A stretch of 64,000 nucleotides of DNA from Lycorma delicatula (taxonomy: Eukaryota; Arthropoda; Insecta; Hemiptera; Fulgoridae). The first letter of the stretch is position 1. Each line of letters opens with the position of its first letter. The notes beneath the pieces are model-generated. The model searched no databases and had not been told where the DNA came from. It worked only from the letters and a program-made list of their open reading frames with translations. This document shows, piece after piece, positions 22,645 to 35,752 of the stretch. The stretch covers positions 196,304,034 to 196,368,033 of the forward strand of contig NC_134456.1 in assembly GCF_047948215.1 (NCBI RefSeq), read 5' to 3'. The translations under genes were made by a program, and so were the position numbers.

Positions 22645-22672
22645 AATAATAATATTAATAATAGTAATAATA

Positions 22673-22720
<48 letters not shown>

Positions 22721-22721
22721 G
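22645..22721. repeat. (AAT)n microsatellite
   Basis: Trinucleotide AAT/ATA repeat, with imperfect units first and a pure run to 22721. It produces the spurious poly-Ile open frame at 22634. Confidence 0.95.
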
Positions 22722-23278
22722 TTAAACAAATAATAATTTCAAGTCAATATGGTAAAATAGTTAAAGGTTCTTACATTTTTAGAAGACCTATATATAGTTG
22801 TAAAGATTTAACATTAGTAACATTTAAAACATAACATTTGTGTTATTTAAAAACTGACAACTTCTCAAAATTAAATTCTTAGTTTATAGAGAAACAATAA
22901 ATAGATTCAAGTCAGTACAGACAGAAAGAAAAATTGTGAAAATCAAACTTTTAAGAAGGGTTTCTTAACGGAATTCTTTTTTAAATTTTTGAATAGTATT
23001 ATTTCATACAACATTTTATTAAAGATTAAGACAGAAAGAATGAAATTTTCATAATGACCTTCTTTTGAAAATAGATAAATTGACAAAAGTATTCTAATTT
23101 TTCAAACAACTTTTCAAAAATAAATATCCATAATAAATAAATTAAATGTCATGAATTTTATGTTATAAAAACAAATTTAGTGATTTTAGATTAAATTAAT
23201 TATGAGATAAAATCAAGATTTACTCCAACATATACACAAGAGCTCTTATGTTCACGCAGTATCTCTCTTCATGATACT

Positions 23279-23284
<6 letters not shown>

Positions 23285-23315
<31 letters not shown>

Positions 23316-24000
23316 ACAAGTCGATTTATCAACAATTCCCAGAAAAAACTACTGAATTTGTATACACGTTCTTCTTACGGTGTAAGTGCAAACTAGAAAA
23401 GAAGTTTTTGAAATTACATGTTTAAAGGGTTAAAATGAAGAAACAATGAAATTTATTATTTTATTAATTTCTCTGTAATTAATGAAAACATCTACTTGAT
23501 TTTTGGTGTGCGTAATAAAATTCATGTAAATATCTAAAAAAAAACATTTCTAGATTTTTTTGAAATTCCGAGTTCAAAGGGTTAAAATGGGATAACATTA
23601 AATTTTACTACTTCTGAATTTCTCTGTTACGAATTAAAATATCAGCTTGATTTTTGATGTATGTAATCTTCATGTGAATATCTAAAAACCAGTTTATAGA
23701 TTTTTTGAAATTTCGAACAATGATTCCAAATTTTCCCAATTTCCGACTATACTAAAGAGATATTACTCAATTTGGGCTTAAAAATAATCTTTAGATAAAT
23801 ATCTGAAAACCATTATACGGGTTTTCTGAATTTTATTATTTTAAAGGTTAAAACCATGAATCGTGTTTTACATTTTTGCCGTTTTATGCTACCGGTATTG
23901 AATCAATCTTTATGAGATTTGATAACATTGTGATGGTAATTTATGTTTGTAATTCTGATTATGCATTTCGTGAGCGAAGTCGCAACGGGAAATCTAAAAA
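23285..24000. repeat. Dispersed repeat, Helitron-like (copy 1)
   Basis: It starts with a (TA)n run then AAAGAACAAGTCGATTTATC. It contains repeated phrases such as GTTTAAAGGGTTAAAATG and 'CAGCTTGATTTTTGATG..TGTAAT', and ends near TTTCGTGAGCGAAGTCGCAAC. A second copy occupies 63483-64000 with the same opening after a (TA)n run (ACTGACTGATTCAT, AACGCCCAGC). The 'CTGACTGACTGA...AACGC' start and the 'GAGCGAAGTCGC..GGG' end are familiar from non-autonomous Helitron-type repeats of insects. The assignment is from memory of style only. No coding capacity. Confidence 0.5.
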
Positions 24001-27000
24001 ACAATTAGTGGGTTCTGTACTGAACAAACTATTGTTCTGAAGAAATTACAGCAGAATAATAATTTTTATAAATTGAACCGGCTTTTTTTATTTATGATTA
24101 TAATTGTCACATGCATGAATTTAATACACATAAAAGGTTCAGGGAACAGAGTTTCCTGTCTAGATGGGAGAGCGAATGAAGCAAACTATGACCGACTAAA
24201 CATACCCTGATCGTGACGGAAAATGCTAGAACCCGTATAGTGATAGATGCTATATATATAAAATCATGATTAAATTAGTTAAGTCTGAGTTAGCCAGATT
24301 CATCAGCATTGACGGGGATAATTTTTTAACTGATAAGAATACTTTTCTTGTGTTAAATTAAACGTCAGAGAAATTAAAAATGAGCGATAACTGGTATAAA
24401 CAATACTAGAGAAAATAATACCTTGAGCAATTGGTACAGATTCTAGTATAAATTATATAAGAGATCTCACATGAAATATAATTAGCAGTACGACACAATT
24501 TTTCTGTAGAATAAAATTTCTTTTTTAATGTTATTGAATAATATTTCTTCCTGTTGCAAAATATGCCAATTTTATTAAAATAACAGAAAAGTTTTACATT
24601 TTCTTGAATGGTATTTTACGAGCGCACGTACACACAAAAATTATGTCACTTTTTGCCGTGATTCATGTTATTTTCTTGTAAAATAGTAAATGACTTTAAT
24701 ACATATTGCTTCGTAGTAATGAAAAAGGGGCAATCCAGTCAACCTAATTTTACTTCATGTGCTAAAGTAATTATTGTTGCTGTCATGTCAGATTTCGTTT
24801 TCTAAAGAGGTTATTATTTTTTTTAATTTTTTTTTTATCTTACTGGTAACCAGTTTCCAGCCTACGCTTGAAAATACGTCAGGAAAGTTCTTATTAATTT
24901 CTTTAAATTTTTTTACAAATATTGTTTATGTATTTATTTTCAAAAATACTGCGGTACAGTAAGTGTGACAATAATTTGTATACAGTTGTGGTACACTTTT
25001 AATGAATTTTAAATTGATTCGTCTTTTTTTTTTAATAATATTCACGAAATATTTTTTCCCTAACTTAACATTTTAATGCTATGTTTAATTTGCATTTGTA
25101 TCCTTTAACAAATTACGTGACTCATACGACTGGTTTATGTATATTTTATATAAATTCCTTAGATGTGTATAACCTTTTTCATATTAGATTTTTAACATTT
25201 TTTATCATCCAAAAACTTATGTTATCTTTAGTACCAAGACAAAAAATAAAATATTCAAGCTGAAACTATAAGGTTAAAAATTTTGATTGACTATCAAACA
25301 AAAATCGAATGCAGATAGAATAGAATGTATTTTAACCGAAGAAAAATGTTTGATCGCTCTTGCTATAACAATTCCAGATATTTTCATAGATCTGATACAG
25401 ACGCCTGCCTCTTTGCACATTTCACAATCCATCCTCGAGCGCATGCACACACATAACAAACAGAAACAAAATATAAATTTAAAATTTTTAGAAATCTCAT
25501 ATAGAAAGTCAGAAGTTCAGATTAAAAACCGCAATAAGTAGTTTTAAATAATAAAAATCTTTAAGTTATGCTAATAGATTTATTAGTGACTGATTAGCAG
25601 TGATGAATAACTTCTGTTTTACTTACGACCTTACTTAATTTTAATCATCCTATTATCTTCACTTATTTGATTCTTTAGTAACCTTAGAACTAATATTTTT
25701 ACTAACACTAAATACATGAGAATTTATTAAAATCATTTACTTCTTTCAACTTCGTGTATATTAATTTCTACGCTGCATAAAGTTTAGAAAGAATAATTTA
25801 TGTTCTTATGGGATTTAAGGAAAATATTTTACATCTAATTTTCTCACTCACTGTTTTATACATAGATTTATTGTGAACCAATAAACCATATTTGTTTGAA
25901 AAATATACTTATCTAATGATATTATATATGGATTTCCTGTAACGTAGATTTTGTATTTTCATTTCCCCGCCTACTTCCTGTATCATTCAACCTGTTTAAC
26001 CTGTATTGAATCAGGGATTTTTTAATAATTTTTTTAAGAGCTTAAACTCACGCTGGTCATTTATTTTTATGTAAAAAATTGATTAAACTTGTGTGTATGT
26101 ATTTAGTACCGTATAAATTGTAGAAATCATGAAGCCATTTTAAATAAGCGACATTCAACATACAATTTGCTTATTATCTTACAGAACACCTGTATATTTC
26201 TAACTACATCTGAATACTATAAGAAATAAAGAATATAATAAGTCTTCCTTCATCTACGACGCATACTAGAAATTTATGTATTAAAAGGATGCACGAGACG
26301 CTAATTAATTATTGGTGATATATCATGCAATGGCAGTATATATAGAAGACATTATTTAAAATATGTGATTTAGAGTCCACTACATATTTAAAGATTTTCT
26401 AAGTTACAGGAAAGTTTTCGAATTTCTGGAGCTTTTATACTAATTTGAGATGAACTAAATCACAGTTGAAATAATGAGAAAAAATCAAGTAATTGCTATC
26501 AAATCGTCTACCACTACAGAAATCAATTTAAAATTAAGATATAATGTAAATAATTTTTATTATAAGTACAATGTATAAGCTTTAATAATATTAATGATAA
26601 AAACAATAAGTCTTCCGTAAATTAACAGTGTTACTCTGAATAATACGGAGTATCTGACTTTTATGTACTTTATAAATCTGAAGGAAGTTTTTAAAGATGA
26701 AATATATATTTTGGCCAAAAAATAAACATTTCGAACTTAGTCGATGTAGTTTTTACTAAAACCATTGGTATTATCTTGTAAAGCAATCTTAATTATCAAA
26801 TTATAGTTTTTTTTTCTATATTATTTTATATTTAACTTATTTAAATAAAAATAAACATATTTGTTAATAACTCAGAAAACTCGGATGTTTACGCCGTTTT
26901 CATACATGCAATCTTCATGTTCTATAATTATTTTAAAGAAATTAAAATAACACATATAAAATATACTTAAGTAAAAATATTTAATAATATTTCTTAATCC

Positions 27001-29958
27001 TAACATTAAGTTTTAATTGATGTTATCAGTTAATTATTTTTTAAATAGTAGATTTTTTATAAGAAATTTATATCTTTGTCTTCATATATCTAAATTATTT
27101 CTTTCCAGTAATATAGTTTTATACAAAAATTGAATAAAAGGTAACGATTTAAAAATTCGGTTGGGTGATGGAGATGAAAGAAACAGAGAAGTACGTGAAA
27201 AAACAAAATTCAATTTAAAACGTTCACTCAACTGTGTGTTTTGCTGTTAACAGCACATCGGCCTTCCAGACTAGAAAAAGCCATTGCTCAATGTACTCTA
27301 GCCTTTTGTAAGATAATTTTATTTTAATATTTTTAAAATTTAACGGGTATATTTAGTCTTTTCTATATAAAAAAAAAACTCTGATTACTTATCTGAATTC
27401 GATTTCTTAATAAATCTAAGTCTACTTATGAATAATCGAATTTTTTATTTTAATTCTACTACGTTATTATTTATTAATAAAAAAAATCACCTCGTTATTA
27501 TCGGTTTGGAAATATTTCTAGTGACGGAGATATCTGTGACTTTCTTTTAAAATCAGCCAATATTCCCCAAAATAATTAACGAAATCGCCTAAATTAGCGA
27601 AACTTTCGCTTAAATTTCATAAATATAATTACATCTCTTAGAGATAAATACAGAAATTAATTTTTAACATAGGCTTACTACTAATTTTTGGATTTAATTA
27701 TTTTATAAAAGAAATGAAGTTTGAAAAATATAACTCAAAGCCGATGGGGCTCCATCTACTATTCAGTGGAGAACACCAGTAATATTACTGAACAAATCCC
27801 ACGTAATTTCGAACGAGTCATTGACTCTTAAATAGATAAAAAGAGTTGTTTAAATGGTAACGCTCTTTAAAACGTTAACCTAAATAGTTATTATGTCGCT
27901 TTTAAAATTATAAAAAAAATATACAAAACCCTACGACAAACTAATTAAACAGATTCTAATAGTACGATTACAATTAAAAGTGTATAAAAAATCAAAATGC
28001 AACCATTACATTAAATGTTACACTGATTAAATTTGACTTACATTCAATCACAGATTCAAAGAAAAAACAAGCATTACCAGCAATAGAATAAACTCTAGAA
28101 AATCATTTGATAGAAAAAGGATACACATCAGATGTTTCATGAAGAGATTTAAACCTTCGATTGATTGTACCGAGCCATTTGGAAAATCATTTTCACGAAC
28201 GTGAAAACAAATCCAACGTATGAAAGATTTATTTTTGTTTTACAGAAATCAAATTGTGACTGTTTCTCCAAGCCAGATATATTTAAAAAAAGGAATTATC
28301 TAAAGGATTATATTTTAACAAAAAACTAATGATTAAAAGTTTCTGTGTTTAAAAAGTAAAATAAGTGCTGTGATAGTAAACGACAATAAATATGTTATGT
28401 AACCAAATCTGTAATACTGCATCGTAATTCAACGCATATTTAACACAAATATCCGAACACGTAACTATTAAACCATTATTATTTTACAGTACATTTGATT
28501 ATTAGAAATAATAATCATTTTCACAATACTCTACGATTTCGGTAATCAAGCAAATTTTTGTACATCTGAATTTGCACATAAGTTGGGAGTTAATGTTATA
28601 AAAAAAAACCTTCCGATATATGGTTACAATAATTCATCTTTTCAGTCAAAATATAGCGTTAATATTAAATCAAACTCTGTTTTGAAAATTTCATTTTCAA
28701 AATACAATGTACAGTATTATAAAAATTAATTGACAATTTACCAACTGATTCCAATCAGATTCGTTTTGATTTCCTAGAATTTTCTTAGCCGATCCAATTT
28801 TATTTCAGTATTATAAAACCAAATAAAGTCAATCGAAGTTCTTAATTTCCATTTATTCAAGAAAAAAAATATTAGGCTATGTTCTTGTCGGAAACCTGCC
28901 CGTTCATAGTCAGTTAAAAAGGCCAATTTCAACATTTTACTCGGAAGTACAACGTTAATTGTTTATCACTTATTGAAATTAATACTAAAATTCAGTATTA
29001 CACAATGATGAAGAGAAAAAAATAAATTCTATCTTCAAATTTGTATGTAAACACCATAATTTTTCTACTAATAAATCTTCTACTAAAGTTATGGGAAAAA
29101 CTTAAAAACTTGTACTAAACCAATTTATAAACTTTATGTGAACAAACTTCAACTAAACTTGGAGATCAAAAAAAGGTATATAACAAATACTTTTTTATGC
29201 AACAAACTGAGAACCTTTTTTTTTAAATTATATAATTTTAATTAAATAAAAGTGTCCGAAAAATTGAATTTTATTTTTAAAGTTTTCAATTTTGTTTATA
29301 TGCGTTAAACCACTGATAATCTGTGAATAGGTAACGCGATGTAGTATGATAAATAATATTATAAATTTAATACGTCAAGTATCTCATTCTGTTAAAAAAT
29401 ATTTGTAATAAAATTATGATAATAGAAATTCACTTACTATATGAATCTTGTTACATCCAGACACCTGAATACAGAATCCAACGTATAGTCTCTTTTAGAT
29501 GACTCTAGGACGTTGGTATAAAATGTAGAAACCAGTCGTTAATGCAGTGTTTGATTTGAGAAATGATATATATATATTGAAGTTTGTATAAATCAATTCT
29601 ACGAGGTTTGTAAATCATCTGCAAGATACGTAGATGTGCTAGTATCGTGCACTAAAATAAATAAATACAATAAAATAAATAAATAAATAAAATACGTGCA
29701 CTAAAAACAGAGTACATATAATTAACACTACAAGTAATATGAAAATAATTACTTTAGAATGTTAGATTCTACTCTAACTTTCTCTAGACTTAGAATAAGA
29801 CACATTTTCCATGTGTCTTATACACATGGAAAATGAGGTCTAACCTGATTAAACAACTCAGTTTGGTTTGATAGGCAATTGCTGTTGACGTAGAGTAGAT
29901 TCTGAACTGATTTGCAATCCTACAATCTGCAATCCTAGGGTACTGTTTGACTATCTCA
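24001..29958. other. AT-rich intergenic stretch
   Basis: I found no gene. The open frames at 24774-24962, 25081-25263 and 25287-25541 have no recognisable domain and no partner exons. Weakly less AT-rich patches (24100-24240, 27740-27830, 28130-28230) could be very old repeats but show no motif. A simple AATA-type repeat lies at 29657-29692 flanked by two copies of GTGCACTAAAA, and a strong hairpin is at 29803-29835. Confidence 0.45.
29803..29835. repeat. 14-bp perfect inverted repeat, 5-nt loop
   Basis: CATTTTCCATGTGT (29803-29816) and ACACATGGAAAATG (29822-29835) are perfect complements around CTTAT. Confidence 0.92.
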
Positions 29959-30195
29959 ACTCCTAGTAAAGCCAGTTATTTTTACACGGATTTGAATACT
30001 AGATCGTGGATACCGGTGTTCTTTGGTGGTTGGGTTTCAATTAACCACACATCTCAGGAATGGTCGAACTGAGAATGTACAAGACTACACTTCATTTACA
30101 CTCATACATATCATCCTCATTAATCCTCTGAAGAATTATGTAAACGGTAGTTACCGGAGGCTAAACAGGAAAAAGAAAGAAAGAAAAGAAAGGTA
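29959..30195 (+). repeat. SINE-A copy, 5'-truncated (tRNA head lost)
   Basis: From CTCCTAGTAAAGCCAG it follows the full SINE at 62953 through ACTAGATCGTGGATACCGG, TTAACCACACATCTCAGG and GGTAGTTACCGGAGGC, ending in an A/G-rich GAAAGAAAG tail. The A and B boxes are missing. The open frame across it is not a gene; a matching one occurs in the other full copy. Confidence 0.9.
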
Positions 30196-31355
30196 TTTTC
30201 TTATTGGTCACAATCCGCGATCGTTCGTTGTTACGTGATGTTTGAAAGTTATCAGAAAAGAAAAGTGCTTTAAGGAACAAATTCGTACTGTCTCTAGTGA
30301 AGATAAAATAGAATAATACTTACATTTTATTTGTATCTAACACTAGGTAGGTATATTTTATTGCATTTTGCTGTTTATGCGAAATATCAACAAATTTGTT
30401 GGCAAATAAAATGCCTACGGCCGTCAATCTTTTCAGTCTTTTTGGGACCCTGATACACACATATTAACATTCTGAACACATTTTATCTATAGCACATAAA
30501 AGCTACTACCTCAAAGCGGCAAACTCATTAAACGGGCTACAACGACGTACGCTACGAACGAGAGAGACTGTTTTCTCTGTCGTTGAACCCCGTTAATCTG
30601 TTCTCGCCATTAGAAGCTTTTTCATCATTTTTAGTCATATGGCATGTTTTAATTTATAAGTATTGTTAATATATTCGCGATGTGTATATGAAAATGGTAT
30701 ACAGGATCTAAATACACAATTAACAATAAAATCTTAAGGTAATTTATCGGTAGTGTTTTCTATTTAATTCAGTATTAAGATAATTTAATTACTGTTAGAT
30801 ATAGCTAAAACCTTTCTTTGTGATAAATTCTAGTTTAACATTTTTTCATATAAAAATGTATTAAGTATTATAAAAGGAAAATTTTTTTTTTTAAAAACTA
30901 CTTAACTAAGCGATCCTTGTTAATTTCTAATGCGAATTTCAAAATTTAATGAACAGTGTCAAGTACACGTAACGTTTACTCTTGTCCTTACTGTTTTCCG
31001 TCTTCTTTAGGTGCTGTAAAATTCTTTATAACTGTACCTTTATTTTTCTCTCTTTGTTTACTTTATTTAGTTTACCTTTTTTGATCTTAATTGAACTGTT
31101 TCAATTAATTAAAGCTGTTCTTGAGAAATCGGGAAGTAGTATTAAGAAATTCTGAAGATTTTCGTAAAAAATTGGTATTATACTTTTACAGTATTTTTTT
31201 CTAATACACGAGTATACTTAGTTATTCATATAAACATTTCCAGAGAGTTGTTATTTTATCTAATTTTAATTCTTCTTATTATTATACTTTTAATTGTCAA
31301 CTTGTTCATATAAAATTATTTCAAAAAATAAGAATGTTATACAAAAATAAAATCT
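30196..31355. other. Non-coding stretch
   Basis: AT-rich sequence with one slightly GC-richer patch at 30520-30610 that shows no tRNA, coding or repeat signature I can name. Confidence 0.45.
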
Positions 31356-31359
31356 TTTT

Positions 31360-33195
31360 AATATTTCTGTAAGTGTGATACCTTTCTCTGAATTGTTTTT
31401 TTTTGCGATTATTGTAGATCTGTAAATAGAATTTTTCTGTCACCCTCAATTTAATAGAAATGGCATATTATTATGTCTATAAAAATTAATATAACTAACG
31501 GAGATGTCATATATCTACATTAAAACTTCTTAGCATATGCACTCCATTTGTAGGTAGTCTTAGATACAACTCAAATTTAAGTCGAACAGTAACCAACTAG
31601 CATATTAAAATCCATTTGCCTTTGTAAACCAACTTTCCAACTTTGAAATATCTTGCAGGAAACGTCTACCATGTTCATTAATTACGTTCATTGCCCCAAA
31701 ATTTGACAAGAAGAAATCCAGATGTGAATGCAGGAAATGAACTTTTAGTGATTACATCTCATCGTTTATTACATCCCATAGCTCTGTAAGTATTTATCAC
31801 TTTTATCAATATCCTGTTAATTTAGGAATTTATAGACACCCAGAAAATTCTGTGTCTAAATGCTACCTTTTCAATGAATTTTACCTCAGTCAACACAGAG
31901 GTAAACATTTCATCTCTGACCAGTTCCCTTATCTGCTGGCCAACAAAAATTCCTTTTTGAATTTTTGCTTCACTCTGGGAATTTCTGGCTTATATACAGG
32001 AATTTTTGATTGTCCTTCTTCATAGCTTTTACAGAATTTTTTATTAATCCCAGTTTAATATAAAGGAAGTAAAAATATTTTTTCTGGATTAATAGAGGCT
32101 CATGAATAATGCTTATTCACCATGGTTCTCAAAGTTCTCACATTTCTTTCACTGCTTTCTTGCTTAATGCTGATTCCTAGTTCGGCTGTCTTGTTCTCAA
32201 ACAAAACAACAGTATTTTGTATAGCGTAACTACATACCTGACAAAAGAGCTATTACTTTTTAATTTCAAGACACGTTCAAAGTATGCTTTTTATTATTTA
32301 ATTTTTCAATAATAGTTTTCATAACAATAGATAAAGAATAACAATTCTGTAATAAAAGTATAATTCTGTATCAAAATAATAATGGATACAGAAGAATATT
32401 TATTAATGTTGTGAAGCAGAACTGCTTTTAAGCTATAATGGAGGAATCAATGAAAATGCGTCACTTCTCAGAACCATGAACTTGTTCTAATTGTAACATA
32501 ATTTCATCAATATCTGTACACTAAACTAAGTATATTCATCAGCAAAGTATTGAAAAAAACCTTTCTGTCAACTTCGATAGCCCAAGATTCTTTATTTTAT
32601 TTTTTTAAATATACTCCAACCTTACAATCTTGGGCCTAAAATTTAAGTTTGATTTTTTGGTAAGTCTAAATACTTAGCTCACCTTGTGATATAAAATGTG
32701 GTTCATTAAATTGTAATTTAACGTCTGAATCATGATTGCTTTCTTCCACAATGTCTGCTTCTTCATCACTGATTTCACGAAACAAGTTTTCAGGAACCTA
32801 GAACAAGTTATGAAACTGGAATGGAATCACTATGAAGTACAAGTCTGAGAACAGATGGCAATGAAGGATAGAGTACAGTGTTTACTTCTTAGAAATTTCA
32901 GACACGTTAGATAAACAGAAGTAGCAATCGGTTAAGCGGTCTTTTGGTTCATGCCAAACCATGACACCAAATGCCAAGGTCTTTTGTGTTCCTTTTGACC
33001 ATCCTCTTAAGTTGAACGCACAGTTCCTAGATATTATATGAGGAGACCATGTCTTATCCTGATAACCAATTTTACAATTAAAGAACAATTTATAGATTTC
33101 TTTAATTAAAGTTGTAGTGATTTTATAGAAATCTTAACACACATAACAAAAACTGTCCGAATCATTTAAACACTTACGAGAAATTATGAGTGCTG
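31360..33195 (-). pseudogene. Decayed copy A of an uncharacterised multicopy protein family
   Basis: Minus-strand homologue of the better-kept copy at 54.1-55.9 kb. From the N-terminal side it reads RKCLNDSDSFCYVC, then in an open frame (32882-33088) FFNCKIGYQDKTWSPHII, MVWHEPKDRLTDCYFC and NVSEISKK. An acidic stretch follows. Much later comes HSHLDFF and NEHGRRFLQDISKLE near 31700, with the same order and spacing as copy B. Many stops and shifts break it. The Cys/His pattern at the N-terminus (FCYxC, SPHI, DCYFC) suggests a zinc-binding region. I recall similar multicopy 'uncharacterised' proteins in arthropod genomes, but no function or mobile-element class is known to me. Homology with copy B extends at least to 31360 at the 3' side. 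Confidence 0.7.
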
Positions 33196-33424
33196 TTCAC
33201 TAACTTAATACTGACTGTAGAGACTATACGTTACAAGCAGTAAGGTAACAAAGCCAACAATCTTTGTGATGCACGGACATAAATCTTGTTCATATACGCT
33301 TCAATAGAGAAATATGATGTAAGGATATGTGATGCATGTGTTGTGACTTAAGTTATTGTTTCACGGTCAACAACTAATAAATAGGGCTAAAAATACATAC
33401 TAAGCACACATAAAGTAAACGTAT
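33196..33424. other. Short spacer between two decayed elements
   Basis: No feature is recognised between the uncharacterised family copy and the hAT copy, which follow each other closely on the minus strand. Confidence 0.4.
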
Positions 33425-34860
33425 AAAACAGCACCTTTCAATGTGGGATGACGACTCCCAAGGGCGGCAGTGATATGAAAGAATGGTCGTGAAATTAGCC
33501 TACAACTATACACTAAAGAATCCTTTTCATAAGAAAAAAATCATTTATTATAAACATTTTACTTAAATTTATAAGTACACATGTAAAGAAAATAAATTAA
33601 TGCGATGGTTGCGTTTGTTTTTCATTTAAAAATTTCTCCATGCGTGGATCTATGTTAGAAACACACAAAAGCAAATTGTTTTCAAACGATAAAAGAGGAT
33701 TCCTGTATTTAGTTTTTAGCACAACCATAGACGAAAACCCTTTTCACAGAGATAAGACGTGGCGAATGGGAATAATATCTTTACTTGTTTTATTTTAACT
33801 CACAATGTTTTTCAATTTTCAATTTTGTTTTCATGTTTGTCCTCAAATATTGCATCCTTAATTAAACATAATTCCTGACATTGCCTACTGATAAAATTTT
33901 GCACAGTTACTAAGGTCGTGTGACAATACAATATTCAACCATTACTTTTGCAAACATTTCCCCGTACACGGGTAAATTAAGGGTGCCGGTGTAATAATTT
34001 AACATCTCTTTGATTTTTCAAAGAGAAATCAAAGAGATGTATTTCCCGGAGTATCTTCCGGGAAATACTCCGCCAACTGAAATGTTAGTACACGCAAATA
34101 TATTTTCATGCTATCCAAACTTTGGTGAAATAGTGTCTTCATGTAAATTTTTCTCAATATAATCGGAAATGACTGGAAATATATCACAGTTTTTGCTTTG
34201 AAAGCGAATAATACGGATATGAAGCTTTTTAATGAAATAATATACTTTTTCTGTCATTAATAAACTGTTTTTTTTAATTGAATATTAAAAACATCACTTG
34301 AATTCACTTGCTGAATTATCTGATCACGAACATCAGCAGTCATGTCATTGATTCGCCTAGATACTGTGTCATTAGAAAGCGGAATTTTTTTCAGTCTTCT
34401 GCTTATTCCAGCCACAAGCGCCTATCAAAACACTGACCACATCAATTTCAGTAGCCAATATGAGGTTTCAAAAAATTTCATCGATTTACTTTTAGGACAC
34501 GAATGCTTCTTCCAAGAGTCGAATTAATTTCTATGGCTTCATGCTTTCATCGAAGAGAACTTGGTCAAACAACCCTCTGCAGTTTTCCATCTAATGAGGT
34601 AAAAACTAATTTAAATAACAAATCATTGTACATATCGATTCACTGGACATAGATGGCTTTCTTCGTTTTTCTCAAATTTATATATTTTTCATAAGAATTT
34701 ATTTGCAAAAAAAAACACAGTTAAACCGTTTGACGGCGCATTAAAAAAACCAAAACCTCAATTATTTTTATTTTCAGTGAAATTACGCTTTCAAAGACTT
34801 AATTAAAGACACCAGTCGCACGATTCAAATTCGAAACTAAACTGACATTCTTCAATCACA
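33425..34860 (-). pseudogene. hAT transposon with ZBED-type transposase, copy A
   Basis: Reading the minus strand, 34850-34700 matches the 5' leader of copy B (GTCAGTTTAGTTTCGAAT, then CCTCAATTATTTTTATTTTC complement). The coding remnant starts near 34680 with its ATG mutated. It includes TADVRDQIIQQVNSS around 34300 and ends near 33597 with EKFLNEKQTQPSH and a stop, as in ZBED5/SCAND3-like hAT proteins. The C-terminal hAT dimerisation block is reduced to KTKYRNPLLS. About 330 bases are missing relative to copy B. Two stacked hairpins (34003-34066) sit in the degraded middle. The plus-strand open frame at 34342-34527 is a shadow. Confidence 0.75.
34003..34066. repeat. Two adjacent perfect hairpins
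   Basis: CATCTCTTTGATTT (34003-34016) pairs with 34026-34039. One base later, ATTTCCCGGA (34041-34050) pairs with 34057-34066 around GTATCT. Both are perfect, inside the decayed hAT copy A, and I saw no counterpart in copy B. Confidence 0.9.
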
Positions 34861-35225
34861 TACACCTGATATGAAATAAAAGAAAGCGCACGTCTATAAT
34901 CATGTATCATATAATATCAACAATTTTCAATATTTAAATTTTGGAATTTTTCAAAACATAGGATGCTGGAAAAATTCTGACTTCAGATTCGTTTTCACCA
35001 TTAATAAAACAGATTTATTTCTTGTATCATATTTTAAGAAAAATTGAAATTGTGTTTGTCACGGTGATTAATGTTTTTTTTCTCCTCTGACATTTTACCT
35101 CCCGGCTGTAATTAGGGAGAATTGGTAGAAATAAAAATGAAATCCCGGTTATTGAATTTTTCTACATTTTGAGGTCTCCTGAGTTTTTTTATATATGCAT
35201 ACATGTGTTTATATTATATATTTAA

Positions 35226-35228
<3 letters not shown>

Positions 35229-35275
<47 letters not shown>
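35229..35275. repeat. (TA)n microsatellite
   Basis: Pure TA dinucleotide run of about 47 bases. Confidence 0.95.
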
Positions 35276-35278
<3 letters not shown>

Positions 35279-35697
35279 ACTTTTATATATGCATGTATGT
35301 TTGTGTTTGCATATATGATAATATGTGTTTATTTCAATTGGTTTTTATTTCATAAAATTGGTTTACCAAGCGAAATACTAATAAAAATTTGCTACAACAA
35401 ATAAACAATATTTACATTTGTAAAACTAGTTTGTTTGAAAATTTCGCCTTTATAACAATGTCATAACTTTCGTTTATTGTGCAATATATTCAGTCTCAAT
35501 AAGATATTATAAACAGTAGCATATCATAATCAGCGTAAAGCTTTAATTAATTTTTTTTGTGTTTTAATTATGTAACAGACTGTAAATCGAATCCTTATTC
35601 AGTTTATTCTTAGACTGATATAATTAAATAAAACATGATATTCAATCTTTGTTGCAAATGTTCTACTTCAACTTTTCAAACGAATTGATTTACTTTG

Positions 35698-35752
35698 AAG
35701 GGACTCCTGGATGAAAGGCCAAGACGGTACCACTCCGCCGTGGAGATCGGAA
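35698..35752 (-). repeat. SINE-B scrap (tRNA-like A-box half)
   Basis: On the minus strand it reads GATCTCCACGGCGGAGTGGT, then ACCGTCTTGGCCTTTCATCC and AGGAGTCCC. This matches the head of the copy at 57205 (GACGGAGTTGTAGCGTCTC, CCTTTCATCCGGAGG). The B-box half is missing. Confidence 0.7.

Larger units (their letters stand above)
17206..23280. other. AT-rich intergenic stretch with microsatellites
   Basis: No gene is supported. The open frames at 20453-20710, 21729-21938 and 22634-22834 are low-complexity or AT-driven. Microsatellites are listed separately. A perfect 15-bp hairpin (ATACATATTTTATGT at 21321-21335, partner 21339-21353) precedes the large TA array. A segment near 22108-22140 reads as the reverse complement of 24272-24300 (TTAGTTAAGTCTGAGTTAG), so a short dispersed repeat is shared. 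Confidence 0.5.

Noticed and set aside
24774..25541. Run of small open frames that could suggest a gene
   Set aside because: Different frames and strands, no shared domain, no convincing splice structure.
35195..35404. Membrane peptide rich in Tyr-Ile
   Set aside because: It is a translated (TA)n microsatellite.
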